From NCBI GenBank assembly GCA_964453645.1, contig CAYVRJ010000001.1, forward strand, positions 186,001-250,000: 64,000 nt of DNA. Direction: 5' to 3'. The notes below the pieces were generated by a model. The model searched no databases and was not told where the DNA came from. It was given only the letters and a program-made list of their open reading frames with translations. Position numbers and translations under genes: made by a program. Every line of letters starts with the position of its first letter. Position 1 is the first letter of the stretch. This stretch comes from CAYVRJ01 sp964453645. Lineage in GTDB: Bacteria > Bacillota > Clostridia > Christensenellales > JAWKQI01. Positions 50,474 through 59,799 of this stretch are shown piece after piece.

Positions 50474-52948
50474 GTGGACTTTCTAACAGAGGAATTTTTG
50501 CAGGACTTTGTCGATGAAGCAAAAGCACACATCGATCAAATTGAACATGCATTTCTTCAATCCGACGACCTGCGGGTTAACCACGATCTGATCAACGATG
50601 TGTTCCGAAGTATTCACAGCATCAAGGGTACTGCGGGTTTTTTTCAGCTCAACAACATCGTGTCCCTGTCCCACGCAATGGAAAACGTGCTGGGACAGCT
50701 TCGGGCAAAGACACTGGTCTTTACCGAGGAGATTTTAGACTGCCTGCTCCTTTGCAACGACGTTTTAAAAAACATGATCAACGATGTGGGCAACAGCGAA
50801 CGAGAAGATATTACAAAATGTCTGCTCATGCTGGAGGCCCTGATCAAAGATCAACCGGCAAAACAAGAAAAAATAGAATTAATCGAAGATATTCCCAATG
50901 AGAAAACCCTACCCAATCAAGTGGACGAATCATACTACGATTCCCTCACAAGGCTCATCAAACGGGGGCACAAGGTTTATAAAATTACATTGAATCACAA
51001 CCGGCAGTTGCCGGTCTACTATAAAAATGTGGAGAGATTGTTTGAATCCATCAACGAGATTGGCGAAGTCATCAATGCTTCCACCGATGTGAGCACAACC
51101 CACAACTTAAACGATATTGTCAACTGCATCCACATGACCGATGGAGACACAACCATTCAACTGGAGATTTTGTGCACCAGCGTGTTGGAATGGGAACTAT
51201 TTTGCGAAGCAATCGCTGTCTCTCAAAAAAATGTGGTGTATCTAAAGTCCGAGACCTTTGCCGAAAAGAAGGGGGAACCCCAGCGGGAGAGTGAACCCAG
51301 CAGGATGAAGCTGGAGGAGAGCATTCGGGTGAATGTGGGCCTTTTGGAAAACCTCATGGCGCTGTCGGGGGAAATGGTGCTCGCACGCAACCAGCTCCTC
51401 ACCGCATACAACAGCAGCAAGAAAACGTCACCCACTGCCATGAACCAAATCTTAAAAAACGTGGACAGGCTCACCAGCAAATTGCAGGAAGAGATCATGC
51501 TCACGAGAATGCAGCCTATTGGCAACGTGTTTAACAAATTCCCCAGAGTGATCCGGGAAATATCCAAAACCATGAACAAAGAGATTGAACTGATCATCGA
51601 GGGTAAGGAGATCGAACTGGATAAAACGGTGATTGAGGGTTTGAGTGACCCCATCATTCACATTGTGCGCAATGCCGCCGATCACGGCTTGGAATTACCC
51701 CACGTGCGGGAGGAGCAGGGAAAACCCCGGAAGGGCACAATATCCCTTCGGGCGTATCACAAGAGCGGACTCATCGCCGTTGAGATCAGCGACGACGGCA
51801 GAGGGGTGGACGTGGAAGCGGTGAAACAAAAGGCCGTGGAAAAGGGACTCATCACCAAGAGCGAAGCAATGGCCATGAGCGAGGCAGATGCCCACAAGCT
51901 CATCTTCCTGCCCGGATTTTCAACGGCCAAGCAGGTGTCCGACATTTCGGGCAGAGGCGTGGGTATGGACGTTGTGAAGAGCAACGTGGAAAAGCTGGGG
52001 GGATACGTCCGGGTTGTTTCCCAAGTGGGCAAGGGAACCACCATCACCTTGTTTTTGCAAAGAACCCTTGCCATCATGCAGTCGTTGCTCGTTCGCTCAG
52101 CAGATCAGCGGTTTGTGCTGCCCCAGACGTGTATTTCCCACGTGGCTGCTGCGAATGCCGATGAATTGGATGCCATACAAAGCGCAAAGGAACTGCGGTT
52201 AAGGGGTAAGTTGATTCCCGTGATCTCCCTTGGAAAGACTCTTGGGTTAGGGGAGAGTAATACCGCCACAAAAGTGGTGGTGATTCGGGTGATGAACAAA
52301 CTCTTGGGCATTTTAGTGGATGCGGTGCTGGATACAGAGGAAATATTAGTAAAACCCTTGCCCATGCACTTAAAGTCCTGCGGCCAATATTCGGGGGTGA
52401 CCATTCTTGGGGATGGGCGCATCTCGTTAATTTTAGACCCAGAGGGGTTGGCAAATCTGGCCAACATCGATTTAAATACGGGTACGGAGGAAGAGCAGGG
52501 TGAAGTTGTAAAAACATCTTCGGGTAAAAACCTCATGGTGTTTCAATGCTCCGGGCCGGAGCACTTTGCCGTGGAACTGCGGGCAGTCTCCAGAGTGGAA
52601 AAGATTAAGATTGCCGATATCGAACAGATTGGAAACAAACAGTATGCAAAGATACGGGGTAAAGCCATTCGGATGATTCGTCCCGAGGACTATTTACCCG
52701 TGAAACTCACGGGGTATTTCACAGACACCCTGTATGCCATCATCCCCAAGGGAACAGAAAAACCCATGGGCATTTTGGTGAAGAGTATTGTGGACACATT
52801 ACGGCAAGAGGGCGAGGCGGACAGGGAGACCATTGTTGGCAAGGCAATATCTGGTTCCGCTATGCTCAAGGATAAATTGGTGCTGCTCCTAAACTTGCAA
52901 GAACTCATTGGATGTGCAAATGAACACGATGCGGGAGGGATTGCATGA
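50474..52948 (+). CDS. cheA: Chemotaxis histidine kinase CheA with two CheW-like domains
   Basis: 824 residues from the GTG at 50474 (GAGAGGTGAT upstream). The P1 Hpt domain has the phospho-acceptor His48 in SIHSIKGTAGF. A P2-like region follows, then the P3 dimerisation helices (MALSGEMVLARNQLL), and the P4 kinase with HIVRNAADHGLE and the G boxes DISGRGVGMDVVKSNVEKLGG and GKGTTITLFL. P5 (CheW-like) starts near 540. A second CheW-like segment of about 130 residues then follows (MVFQCSGPEHFAVELRAVSR to the end), which most CheA proteins lack. It phosphorylates CheY and CheB in response to receptor arrays. Confidence 0.95.
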   Translation: MDFLTEEFLQDFVDEAKAHIDQIEHAFLQSDDLRVNHDLINDVFRSIHSIKGTAGFFQLNNIVSLSHAMENVLGQLRAKTLVFTEEILDCLLLCNDVLKNMINDVGNSEREDITKCLLMLEALIKDQPAKQEKIELIEDIPNEKTLPNQVDESYYDSLTRLIKRGHKVYKITLNHNRQLPVYYKNVERLFESINEIGEVINASTDVSTTHNLNDIVNCIHMTDGDTTIQLEILCTSVLEWELFCEAIAVSQKNVVYLKSETFAEKKGEPQRESEPSRMKLEESIRVNVGLLENLMALSGEMVLARNQLLTAYNSSKKTSPTAMNQILKNVDRLTSKLQEEIMLTRMQPIGNVFNKFPRVIREISKTMNKEIELIIEGKEIELDKTVIEGLSDPIIHIVRNAADHGLELPHVREEQGKPRKGTISLRAYHKSGLIAVEISDDGRGVDVEAVKQKAVEKGLITKSEAMAMSEADAHKLIFLPGFSTAKQVSDISGRGVGMDVVKSNVEKLGGYVRVVSQVGKGTTITLFLQRTLAIMQSLLVRSADQRFVLPQTCISHVAAANADELDAIQSAKELRLRGKLIPVISLGKTLGLGESNTATKVVVIRVMNKLLGILVDAVLDTEEILVKPLPMHLKSCGQYSGVTILGDGRISLILDPEGLANLANIDLNTGTEEEQGEVVKTSSGKNLMVFQCSGPEHFAVELRAVSRVEKIKIADIEQIGNKQYAKIRGKAIRMIRPEDYLPVKLTGYFTDTLYAIIPKGTEKPMGILVKSIVDTLRQEGEADRETIVGKAISGSAMLKDKLVLLLNLQELIGCANEHDAGGIA

Positions 52949-53379
52949 AACTGTTAACCTTTCGGCTAGACGGGCAGTTGCTGGGCGTAACCCTCACTGC
53001 GGTGAAGGAGATCAACCGGAATGCGGTGTGCACCCCCGTTCCTTCGGCCGACGAAAGAATTTTAGGGCTGTACAACATGCGGGGCATTGTGGTCACAGTG
53101 TTTGATTTGGCAAGCATTTTGGGTTATCAGCCTGTGTCCAGCGGCCAAACCGTGGACTGCGTGATATTAAAAAAACAGAGCGAAATGAGTGATATGGCAG
53201 GGTTTGCCGTGGATTGTGCGGAAGACGTGATTGCCGTTGATGAAACCGAAATTTTTCCGCCTCCCGCCAATACGGATGAGCGGATGAGAAATAACCTAAA
53301 GGGCGTTTATGCGTTGCAAGACGAACTTTTGCTCATTATTGAAGATCAGAAAATTTTCCAGTTCAGAGGTGTAACATGA
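52945..53379 (+). CDS. cheW: Chemotaxis coupling protein CheW
   Basis: 144-residue single-domain CheW (TFRLDGQLLGVTLTAVKEI, then LGLYNMRGIVVTVFDLAS), which links CheA to chemoreceptors. Start and stop codons overlap both neighbours (ATGA), showing coupled translation. Confidence 0.93.
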   Translation: MKLLTFRLDGQLLGVTLTAVKEINRNAVCTPVPSADERILGLYNMRGIVVTVFDLASILGYQPVSSGQTVDCVILKKQSEMSDMAGFAVDCAEDVIAVDETEIFPPPANTDERMRNNLKGVYALQDELLLIIEDQKIFQFRGVT

Positions 53380-55382
53380 AATCCAACAGTTTAAAGATTA
53401 GAACCAGGCTAATGGCAGGTTTTTTGCTCATCGCCTTAATTGGTGCGGCAGTGGGGGCCTTTGGTGCGTTTTCCGTTAAAGGGATTAACGACCAGTCGGA
53501 CAGAGTGTTTCGCAACACCATTGAGCCGTTGGCGGAGATTGCCCAAATTTCTGCAAACTTTCAAAAGGTGCGGGTGGAACTTAGAACGCTGATCCTCGTT
53601 TCGTCGGATCAGGAGATTAGCGAATCCTTTGTTCGGCTCAACGGGTGTCTGGCCACCATTGACAGCCTTATGCCCAAGTTCGATTCTTCCATTGAATCGG
53701 CGGAAATGCGGGACATATACAACAGTTTTATCGTCTCCTACAACAGGTTTAAGGATATTCTTGCAAACAACTACGATATCGCCTACTCGGCGGACAAAGA
53801 AGCTGGCTACAAGAGAATGATTAACCTATTGTCCGAACCCTCGGACAAAACCATGGCTGCCATCGAAAATATGCTGACAGGCAAGATTCAGTTGGCCGAA
53901 CAAGTATCTCACAAGATCTCGGAAGATGCCTCTAATACAAACAGTGCAATGATGTTTGCACTTTCATTCTCCATTCTCATATCCATTCTCTGTGCCCTGC
54001 TGATTTCATCCTCTATCAGCAAACCCATCGTGCACATTAACGAACTGATGAAAAAGGCGGCAGAGGGAGATTATACTGTGCGCACAAAAACCCACTACAG
54101 CGGCGAAGTGGGAGCCCTGAGTTTGGCGTTTAACAACCTCTTGCAGAGGAGCGGAGAGGCCATCGACGGCATCCTGCTAACAGCTCAGGAGTTAAAGTCT
54201 ACGGCAGAACAAATGCTGCTCACCTCTGAAAACATGGCGGAAAACGGAAACGGAACCAGCGCAAAGACGGGTATGGTGAGTGCAGCCGTGGATGAAATTT
54301 CTGCGGGTATGACCCAATCCTCGTCTTCTCTTTCCTCCACCAGCATCAATATTAACACCATTGCTTCGGCTATTGAGGAGATGAGCAGCACCATCCGAAC
54401 CCTGGCTTCGGCTGCCGAACAGACTTCCGTAGGGGTGAAGCAAGCAACAAACCTTGTTGCAAACATCACCAGCAGCATTGGAAACGTGTCCCAATCCTCG
54501 GGAGATGTGACTGCAGCGGTGAACAGTGCCGTAGAGTCGGTGAAGGACATTAACGAATCCCTAATGGAAGTGAACAGAAAGTCCCAAAACGCTGTTGCCG
54601 TTATGAACGATGCACGAAGCAAGGCGGACAGCACCAACACCATCATCAACAACTTAAACGCTTCGTCCAAGCAGATCGGCAAGATCGTGGGCGTGATCAG
54701 CGACATTGCAAACCAAACCAATATGCTGGCTTTAAACGCTGCCATTGAAGCGGCGGGAGCAGGGGAGGCGGGCAACGGATTTGCCGTGGTAGCCAACGAA
54801 GTGAAAGAATTAGCCAAACAAACTGCCAATGCCACCGATGAAATTGCAGAGCAAATCGATGCCATGCAGCAGAGCATGTCCTCAGCGGTAAAGGCTGTGA
54901 GTGATATCACCGCCGTCATCGGGGAGATGACAGCATTCACCATGGAACTCACCGATTCCATCACAACCCAGTCCTCCAGAACGGAGCGGATTAAGGACGA
55001 TTCAGTAAAAGCTTCGGTTAGGCTCTCCGAGATTGCAAAGGATATCGCCCTGATCTCCAACAACTCTCTGGACGTGAACCGCAGTGCCACGGAATCGGCA
55101 AAGGGTGTGACAGAAATTGCAAAATCTACGGCAGAGCTGCTCAAAGCTTCGGAAGAAGTAGCCATGAACACCGAGCGGGCATCGGCCAGCGTTACAGAAA
55201 TTGACAGAACGGCCAAGGAGATTACCTTGGGTATTATGGATATATCCAAAAACATTCAGCAGATCAACACGGACAACGCACAAATCGCCAAAATTGCCTC
55301 GGATGCCAACGCCAACGCAGTGGAAGTGGCTAATGCGGCGGAATCCCTAGAAGGGCTGCTCAAGCAGTTTAAGATACACTAG
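53376..55382 (+). CDS. Methyl-accepting chemotaxis protein
   Basis: 668 residues. Membrane helices near 11-32 and 192-213 enclose a four-helix-bundle-type ligand domain. A HAMP domain follows (about 214-267), then a long signalling coiled coil with the canonical hairpin tip (IANQTNMLALNAAIEAAGAG). It is the operon's own receptor; the ligand is unknown. Confidence 0.94.
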   Translation: MKSNSLKIRTRLMAGFLLIALIGAAVGAFGAFSVKGINDQSDRVFRNTIEPLAEIAQISANFQKVRVELRTLILVSSDQEISESFVRLNGCLATIDSLMPKFDSSIESAEMRDIYNSFIVSYNRFKDILANNYDIAYSADKEAGYKRMINLLSEPSDKTMAAIENMLTGKIQLAEQVSHKISEDASNTNSAMMFALSFSILISILCALLISSSISKPIVHINELMKKAAEGDYTVRTKTHYSGEVGALSLAFNNLLQRSGEAIDGILLTAQELKSTAEQMLLTSENMAENGNGTSAKTGMVSAAVDEISAGMTQSSSSLSSTSININTIASAIEEMSSTIRTLASAAEQTSVGVKQATNLVANITSSIGNVSQSSGDVTAAVNSAVESVKDINESLMEVNRKSQNAVAVMNDARSKADSTNTIINNLNASSKQIGKIVGVISDIANQTNMLALNAAIEAAGAGEAGNGFAVVANEVKELAKQTANATDEIAEQIDAMQQSMSSAVKAVSDITAVIGEMTAFTMELTDSITTQSSRTERIKDDSVKASVRLSEIAKDIALISNNSLDVNRSATESAKGVTEIAKSTAELLKASEEVAMNTERASASVTEIDRTAKEITLGIMDISKNIQQINTDNAQIAKIASDANANAVEVANAAESLEGLLKQFKIH

Positions 55383-55443
55383 TATCGATGCAACACAATA
55401 ACAACGAAAGCGTTCGCTTTCCAAAATAAACAAGGAATGGCTG

Positions 55444-56493
55444 ATGATTTTAAAAAATGTATTACTCATATCCACTTCTGTGGTTTATCAAAAATTAGTA
55501 AAGATAGCAATTGCCGAGTTGGAGCCTCAGGCTACGGTCTACACCAGGAATGGGGCAGATATTCATGCAATAAACCCCGAGCTATTGATCGTGGACACTG
55601 CACTCAAAGACGCAGATGTTTTTGCAATGACCAATCGGCTGTCAAAGGAGCACCCCCACAGCCAGATCGTGCTGTTGTGCGACAAAAAGATGTTGGACAG
55701 AAAGAATGAGTTTAACGTGCCCGATCACTTGCTCAGCCTCATCTTTAAACCGTTGGAGGAAGATTACGAGAGTAATTTAAAAACCGTAAAGCGGGGCATC
55801 CGCTTGGCTATCATCAAACTCAAGCGGGAAGAGGAAGAGAGCCTGCCTAAAGTCAAGCAAAGACAGTGGAAGAGCCACGACTACTCCTTGCTGCTCATTG
55901 CCGCTTCCACAGGGGGGCCAAATGCCATTTCGGAAGTGCTGAGTAATTTGAGAAAGACCATTGGGGTACCGGTGATGATTGTGCAGCACATGCCCCCGGG
56001 ATTTACAAAAAATTTTGCATATAATTTAAATAGACAGACAGAATTAACAGTATGTGAGGCAAACGTTGGGGATTCCCCTCAGTCGGGAAACGTATATATC
56101 GCTCCGGGTGGATTTCACTTAAAAGTGAACGAATCCCGACAGTTTCTATTGGAGGAGAGCGAATACGTCAACGGGGTGAGACCTTCTGCCGACGTATTGT
56201 TTTATTCAATAGCACAACATTTCAGAGGAGAAAAGATTTTGGCGGTGGTTCTAACAGGCATGGGCAGCGATGGAGAGCAGGGCATCCGAGCCCTAAAAGA
56301 AAGCTGCAATTGCCGGTGTATCGCCCAAAACGAGCCCACCTGCACAGTGTTTGGGATGCCAAGGGCTGTGATTGCGGCGAATCTTGCAGACGAAGTGCTG
56401 CCCCTTGGTGAGATTGGCAACAGAATCTCCGAAATACTACAGGGTTCTCAAGGGGGCAAGAAAGGGGGGATAGGTCTTGGATCTAACGGATAA
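55444..56493 (+). CDS. cheB: CheB-type protein-glutamate methylesterase with a degenerate receiver domain
   Basis: 349 residues. The C-terminal esterase has its catalytic Ser155 in AASTGGP, His in QHMPPGF and Asp in GMGSDGEQG. The N-terminal 115 residues have receiver length, but the acidic pair normally in the first loop is replaced by ISTSVVY, so phosphorylation control may be lost; an Asp in IVDTAL remains near the usual site. The gene starts 61 bases after the receptor and overlaps cheR by 17 bases. Confidence 0.9.
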   Translation: MILKNVLLISTSVVYQKLVKIAIAELEPQATVYTRNGADIHAINPELLIVDTALKDADVFAMTNRLSKEHPHSQIVLLCDKKMLDRKNEFNVPDHLLSLIFKPLEEDYESNLKTVKRGIRLAIIKLKREEEESLPKVKQRQWKSHDYSLLLIAASTGGPNAISEVLSNLRKTIGVPVMIVQHMPPGFTKNFAYNLNRQTELTVCEANVGDSPQSGNVYIAPGGFHLKVNESRQFLLEESEYVNGVRPSADVLFYSIAQHFRGEKILAVVLTGMGSDGEQGIRALKESCNCRCIAQNEPTCTVFGMPRAVIAANLADEVLPLGEIGNRISEILQGSQGGKKGGIGLGSNG

Positions 56494-57331
56494 GGAATTT
56501 TCCTTGTTTCAGCAGTTTATCATAAATAAGTGCGGCATCGAGATCACCCAGGAAAAGGCCTACCTCATCGAGAGCAGGCTCACGAAGATACTGGTGGATT
56601 TGGGGTTAACCTCTTTTTCGGAGCTGTATGTTCAAATTGCGTCCCTTGCGGACGAAACCATCATTTCCAAAGTGATCGATGCCATTACAACCAATGAAAC
56701 CCTGTGGTTTCGGGATAAAACACCGTGGCTCATTCTGGAGAATATGTTGCTGCCCAAGTATATTGAAATGCTGCGCAGCCGGGAGCGCACCCGGATCCGC
56801 ATTTGGAGTGCAGCCACATCCACCGGGCAGGAGGCCTATTCCACGGCCATGTGCATCCATCGCTATTTAGAAACCCATGGAATAACCGATGTAAAGTTAC
56901 ATCAGTTTGAAATTTTAGCCACCGACATTTCCTCCCTGGTTTTAAACATGGCTAAACAGGGTAAGTACGACAGCATTTCCATTATGAGAGGGCTTGACAA
57001 GCAGTATTTGGATACATATTTTGTGCAAAAGGAGCGGGCGTGGGAGGTCAGCGATACCATCAAGCAAGCGGTGACGTTCAAGCAATTTAATTTGCAAGAT
57101 TCTTTTGATTCTTTAGGAAATTTTGATGTGATTTTTTGCCGATATGTGTTAATATATTTTTCAGAAGAATTAAAAAGGAATGTACTTTCAAAGTTGTATA
57201 ACCGTTTGTTGAGTGACGGAATCATGTTTTTAGGTGCCTATGAGATTTGCAGCATGTATTCCCAAGATTTCGTTTCAAACAGCTTTGAAAACGGAACGTT
57301 CTATACCAAAGCGCAGGAGGAGATTACATGA
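56477..57331 (+). CDS. cheR: Chemotaxis methyltransferase CheR
   Basis: 284 residues. An N-terminal helical domain, then the SAM-dependent fold with NETLWFRDKTPW, WSAATSTGQEAYSTAM (SAM binding) and FDVIFCRYVLIYF. It methylates receptor glutamates, opposing CheB. It is embedded by overlaps between cheB and cheY. Confidence 0.95.
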   Translation: MDLTDKEFSLFQQFIINKCGIEITQEKAYLIESRLTKILVDLGLTSFSELYVQIASLADETIISKVIDAITTNETLWFRDKTPWLILENMLLPKYIEMLRSRERTRIRIWSAATSTGQEAYSTAMCIHRYLETHGITDVKLHQFEILATDISSLVLNMAKQGKYDSISIMRGLDKQYLDTYFVQKERAWEVSDTIKQAVTFKQFNLQDSFDSLGNFDVIFCRYVLIYFSEELKRNVLSKLYNRLLSDGIMFLGAYEICSMYSQDFVSNSFENGTFYTKAQEEIT

Positions 57332-57702
57332 AGATATTATCTGTGGACGATTCATCCATCGTTAGAAAGATTGTTCAATCGGCAGTGGGAGCGTTGGGTT
57401 ACGAATTTATTGGCGCTCAGGACAGCGACGAGGCATTGGAAATTTTAAAAGGGCATCACAAGGAAATTGCGCTGATCCTGCTGGATTGGAACATGCCGGG
57501 CACCGACGGTTATGAACTGTTAAAGATGCTGAAAGACAACGATCAGTTTAAACATATTCCCGTGATGATGGTGACCACCGAGAGCGAAAAGCAAAACGTG
57601 GTATCAGCCGTGAAGGCGGGGGCAATTAACTATTTGACAAAACCCTTTTCTAATGAGGATTTACTCATTAAGATTATGGAGTGCTTGGGAGGTGAAGGTT
57701 AA
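57328..57702 (+). CDS. cheY: CheY response regulator
   Basis: 124-residue stand-alone receiver. The acidic pair is in SVDDSS, the phospho-acceptor is Asp53 in LLDWNMPG, and the Thr and Lys of the active site are in VTTES and LTKPF. It carries the signal from CheA to the flagellar motor or another output. The start overlaps the cheR stop. Confidence 0.94.
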   Translation: MKILSVDDSSIVRKIVQSAVGALGYEFIGAQDSDEALEILKGHHKEIALILLDWNMPGTDGYELLKMLKDNDQFKHIPVMMVTTESEKQNVVSAVKAGAINYLTKPFSNEDLLIKIMECLGGEG

Positions 57703-57704
57703 CC

Positions 57705-58151
57705 GTGGCATTTGAAAAAGTGTTTGAAGTGTTTGAAAATACCGTCACAGAAGTGATTTCTACTGTGTCGGGCATTCAGGTGGCGAAAGCACAGACAAAT
57801 TTAAAAGCAAATTACGTGGGAATTATGCCCTTTGGGGGGAGTGTGAGCGGACTGTTTCTCATTGAGACGGACAGAGAGAGTTTACTCACCCTCACTTCCT
57901 ATATGGCGGGTATTGTACAGGGAGAGCTTGAAGAGGGCGATCTGCGGGATTGCGTGGGTGAGCTGGCTAACATGGTGTGCGGATTAACCAAGACAAAGTG
58001 TGCCCAGTTTGGCATTGGCATGGTTCTTTCCACCCCCTTTTCGGCGGTTGGGCAGGGCGTTTCCTTTGCGTTTAAGAAAAATGCAAAGCAGTCCGAAAAC
58101 TCCTATTCATCCCCCGAAGTATCCGTAAAAACCCATGTCATACTCGTTTAG
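57705..58151 (+). CDS. cheX: CheX-type chemotaxis phosphatase
   Basis: 148 residues with the CheX/CheC fold; the catalytic E-x2-N motif appears in CVGELANMVCG. It removes phosphate from CheY. A GTG start at 57705 directly follows the cheY stop, with GGAGG at the end of cheY. Confidence 0.88.
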   Translation: MAFEKVFEVFENTVTEVISTVSGIQVAKAQTNLKANYVGIMPFGGSVSGLFLIETDRESLLTLTSYMAGIVQGELEEGDLRDCVGELANMVCGLTKTKCAQFGIGMVLSTPFSAVGQGVSFAFKKNAKQSENSYSSPEVSVKTHVILV

Positions 58152-58159
58152 GAGGACAG

Positions 58160-59227
58160 ATGGATAAGTTCACCATACTGCTGATCGACGACAGTCCCCT
58201 CATTCAAAAGATTGTAAAGAAGGTGTTGGAGGGGCAGTATCGGGTTATTGCCTATTCCTCTTGGAGAGAAGTGTGTGAACAGTTAGACGAAGTAAAACCC
58301 GACCTCATTTTATTGGACGTGGAAATGCCCGAGACAGACGGGTTTGAGGTTTTGGTGCGACTAAAGGAACGAAACGTCACACAAAACATTCCCATTATAT
58401 TCCTCACTTCCAAGACGGATGTAGATTTTGAATTTAAGGCACTGGAGCTGGGGGCTGTTGATTATATCAACAAACCTTTCGCCAACTCGTTGTTGTTAAA
58501 ACGGGTGGAGATTCACCTAAGCCACGCCATTCAAAAGAGGGCACTTGCCAACTACAACGACGATCTGCAAGAGCGGGTGCGGGAAAAGACAAAGATTATT
58601 AAAGAGCTGCAATACGCCATCGTATTCACACTGGCAGACTTGGTGGAGATGAGAGACAACACCACGGGTGGTCACGTGTTGCGAACCCAGGAGTATTTTA
58701 AGCTCATTTTGGATTACTTAGACGAACACGGCATTTATCAGGAAGAGCTCAAGGGGATCGAGCAAAACACGCTGTTAGAGGCATCTCAGCTCCACGACAT
58801 TGGCAAAGTGGCTATTCCCGATGCCATATTGTTAAAACCTGCAAAACTCACAGCCGAAGAGTTTGAAATTATGAAAAACCATACTATTATCGGCTACAAC
58901 ACCATTCTCCACGCCATGGACCTCACCACCGACAAAGATTTTTTGCAAACAGCAGCCGAAGTGGCGTATACCCACCACGAAAAGTGGGACGGAACCGGGT
59001 ACCCAAGGGGGCTTGCAGGTTCGGATATACCCATAGCGGGCAGGATTATGGCTATTGTGGATGTGTACGACGCACTGGTTTCCGAACGCCCGTACAAGAA
59101 AAAAATGACCCACGCACAGGCCATGAAAATACTGTTGGAGGGCAGAGGTACGCACTTCGACCCCGTATTAATTGATGCTATTTTTGAAGTTCAATCTAAA
59201 TTTGAAGATATCAGCAAGACAAAATAA
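58160..59227 (+). CDS. Response regulator with HD-GYP c-di-GMP phosphodiesterase domain
   Basis: 355 residues. An N-terminal receiver (LLIDDSPLIQK, phospho-Asp in LLDVEMPETDG, Lys in INKPFAN) is joined by a coiled coil (about 125-160) to an HD-GYP domain with HDIGKVAIPD, the GHVLRTQEY region and HHEKWDGTGYPRGL. It probably degrades cyclic di-GMP on phosphorylation, linking chemotaxis to motility or attachment. The ATG lies 8 bases after cheX, with AGGAGG upstream. Confidence 0.94.
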   Translation: MDKFTILLIDDSPLIQKIVKKVLEGQYRVIAYSSWREVCEQLDEVKPDLILLDVEMPETDGFEVLVRLKERNVTQNIPIIFLTSKTDVDFEFKALELGAVDYINKPFANSLLLKRVEIHLSHAIQKRALANYNDDLQERVREKTKIIKELQYAIVFTLADLVEMRDNTTGGHVLRTQEYFKLILDYLDEHGIYQEELKGIEQNTLLEASQLHDIGKVAIPDAILLKPAKLTAEEFEIMKNHTIIGYNTILHAMDLTTDKDFLQTAAEVAYTHHEKWDGTGYPRGLAGSDIPIAGRIMAIVDVYDALVSERPYKKKMTHAQAMKILLEGRGTHFDPVLIDAIFEVQSKFEDISKTK

Positions 59228-59244
59228 GTAGTATAAAGGCAGAT

Positions 59245-59784
59245 TCACACATACATTGCCCGGCTGCCCCCGATGTACTTGGGGCGAGTGCGGGCACAGA
59301 CCACGTGTGCACTGCCAATGCATTTGATCTCAGTGCGCACGGGCACAGCTACGGGTTTTAAATGCATACCGATGAGGGTGAGACCAATATCTATGCCAGC
59401 GTGTGCCCGAATACTTTCAACCACAACAGGATCACAAAACTGTTCATAAGCAGCAGCCGCAAAGGAACCCCCAGCGGTTGGTTTGGGAACCACAGAAACG
59501 AGGTCGTACCCGTAGTGTTGTGCAGCCTGCCGTTCCAGCACGAGAGCACGGTTTAAGTGCTCGCAGCACTGGGCGGCCAGAAAGATGTTGCGTTCCAGCA
59601 AAATGCCGTGGATTGTTTGAAAAACAATTTCGGCAATTGCGGGACTGGAACACTTTCCAATGTTCTGCCCCGCAATTTCACTGGTGGAACAGCCCACAAC
59701 CAGTAGGTCGTTGCTGTTCATACCTGCACTTCCCAGTAATTCTAAGAGTATAGATTCCGTTTGTTTTCGAATACTTTCAAACAT
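59245..59784 (-). CDS. TIGR01440 family protein (YwlG-like)
   Basis: 179 residues of the UPF0340/TIGR01440 family found mainly in Bacillota. Typical parts are VVGCSTSEIAGQNIGK, RNIFLAAQCCEHLNRALV, VPKPTAGGSFA and GMHLKPVAVPVR. Function unknown; the conserved cysteines and histidines suggest an enzyme. It converges on the HD-GYP gene, with 17 bases between stop codons. Confidence 0.88.
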   Translation of the reverse strand: MFESIRKQTESILLELLGSAGMNSNDLLVVGCSTSEIAGQNIGKCSSPAIAEIVFQTIHGILLERNIFLAAQCCEHLNRALVLERQAAQHYGYDLVSVVPKPTAGGSFAAAAYEQFCDPVVVESIRAHAGIDIGLTLIGMHLKPVAVPVRTEIKCIGSAHVVCARTRPKYIGGSRAMYV

Positions 59785-59799
59785 AGCGTGTCCCTACAA

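Noticed and set aside
54185..55255. Long open frame on the minus strand inside the chemoreceptor gene
   Set aside because: It is a Ser/Ala/Ile-rich shadow of the coding strand with no ribosome-binding site or family features.
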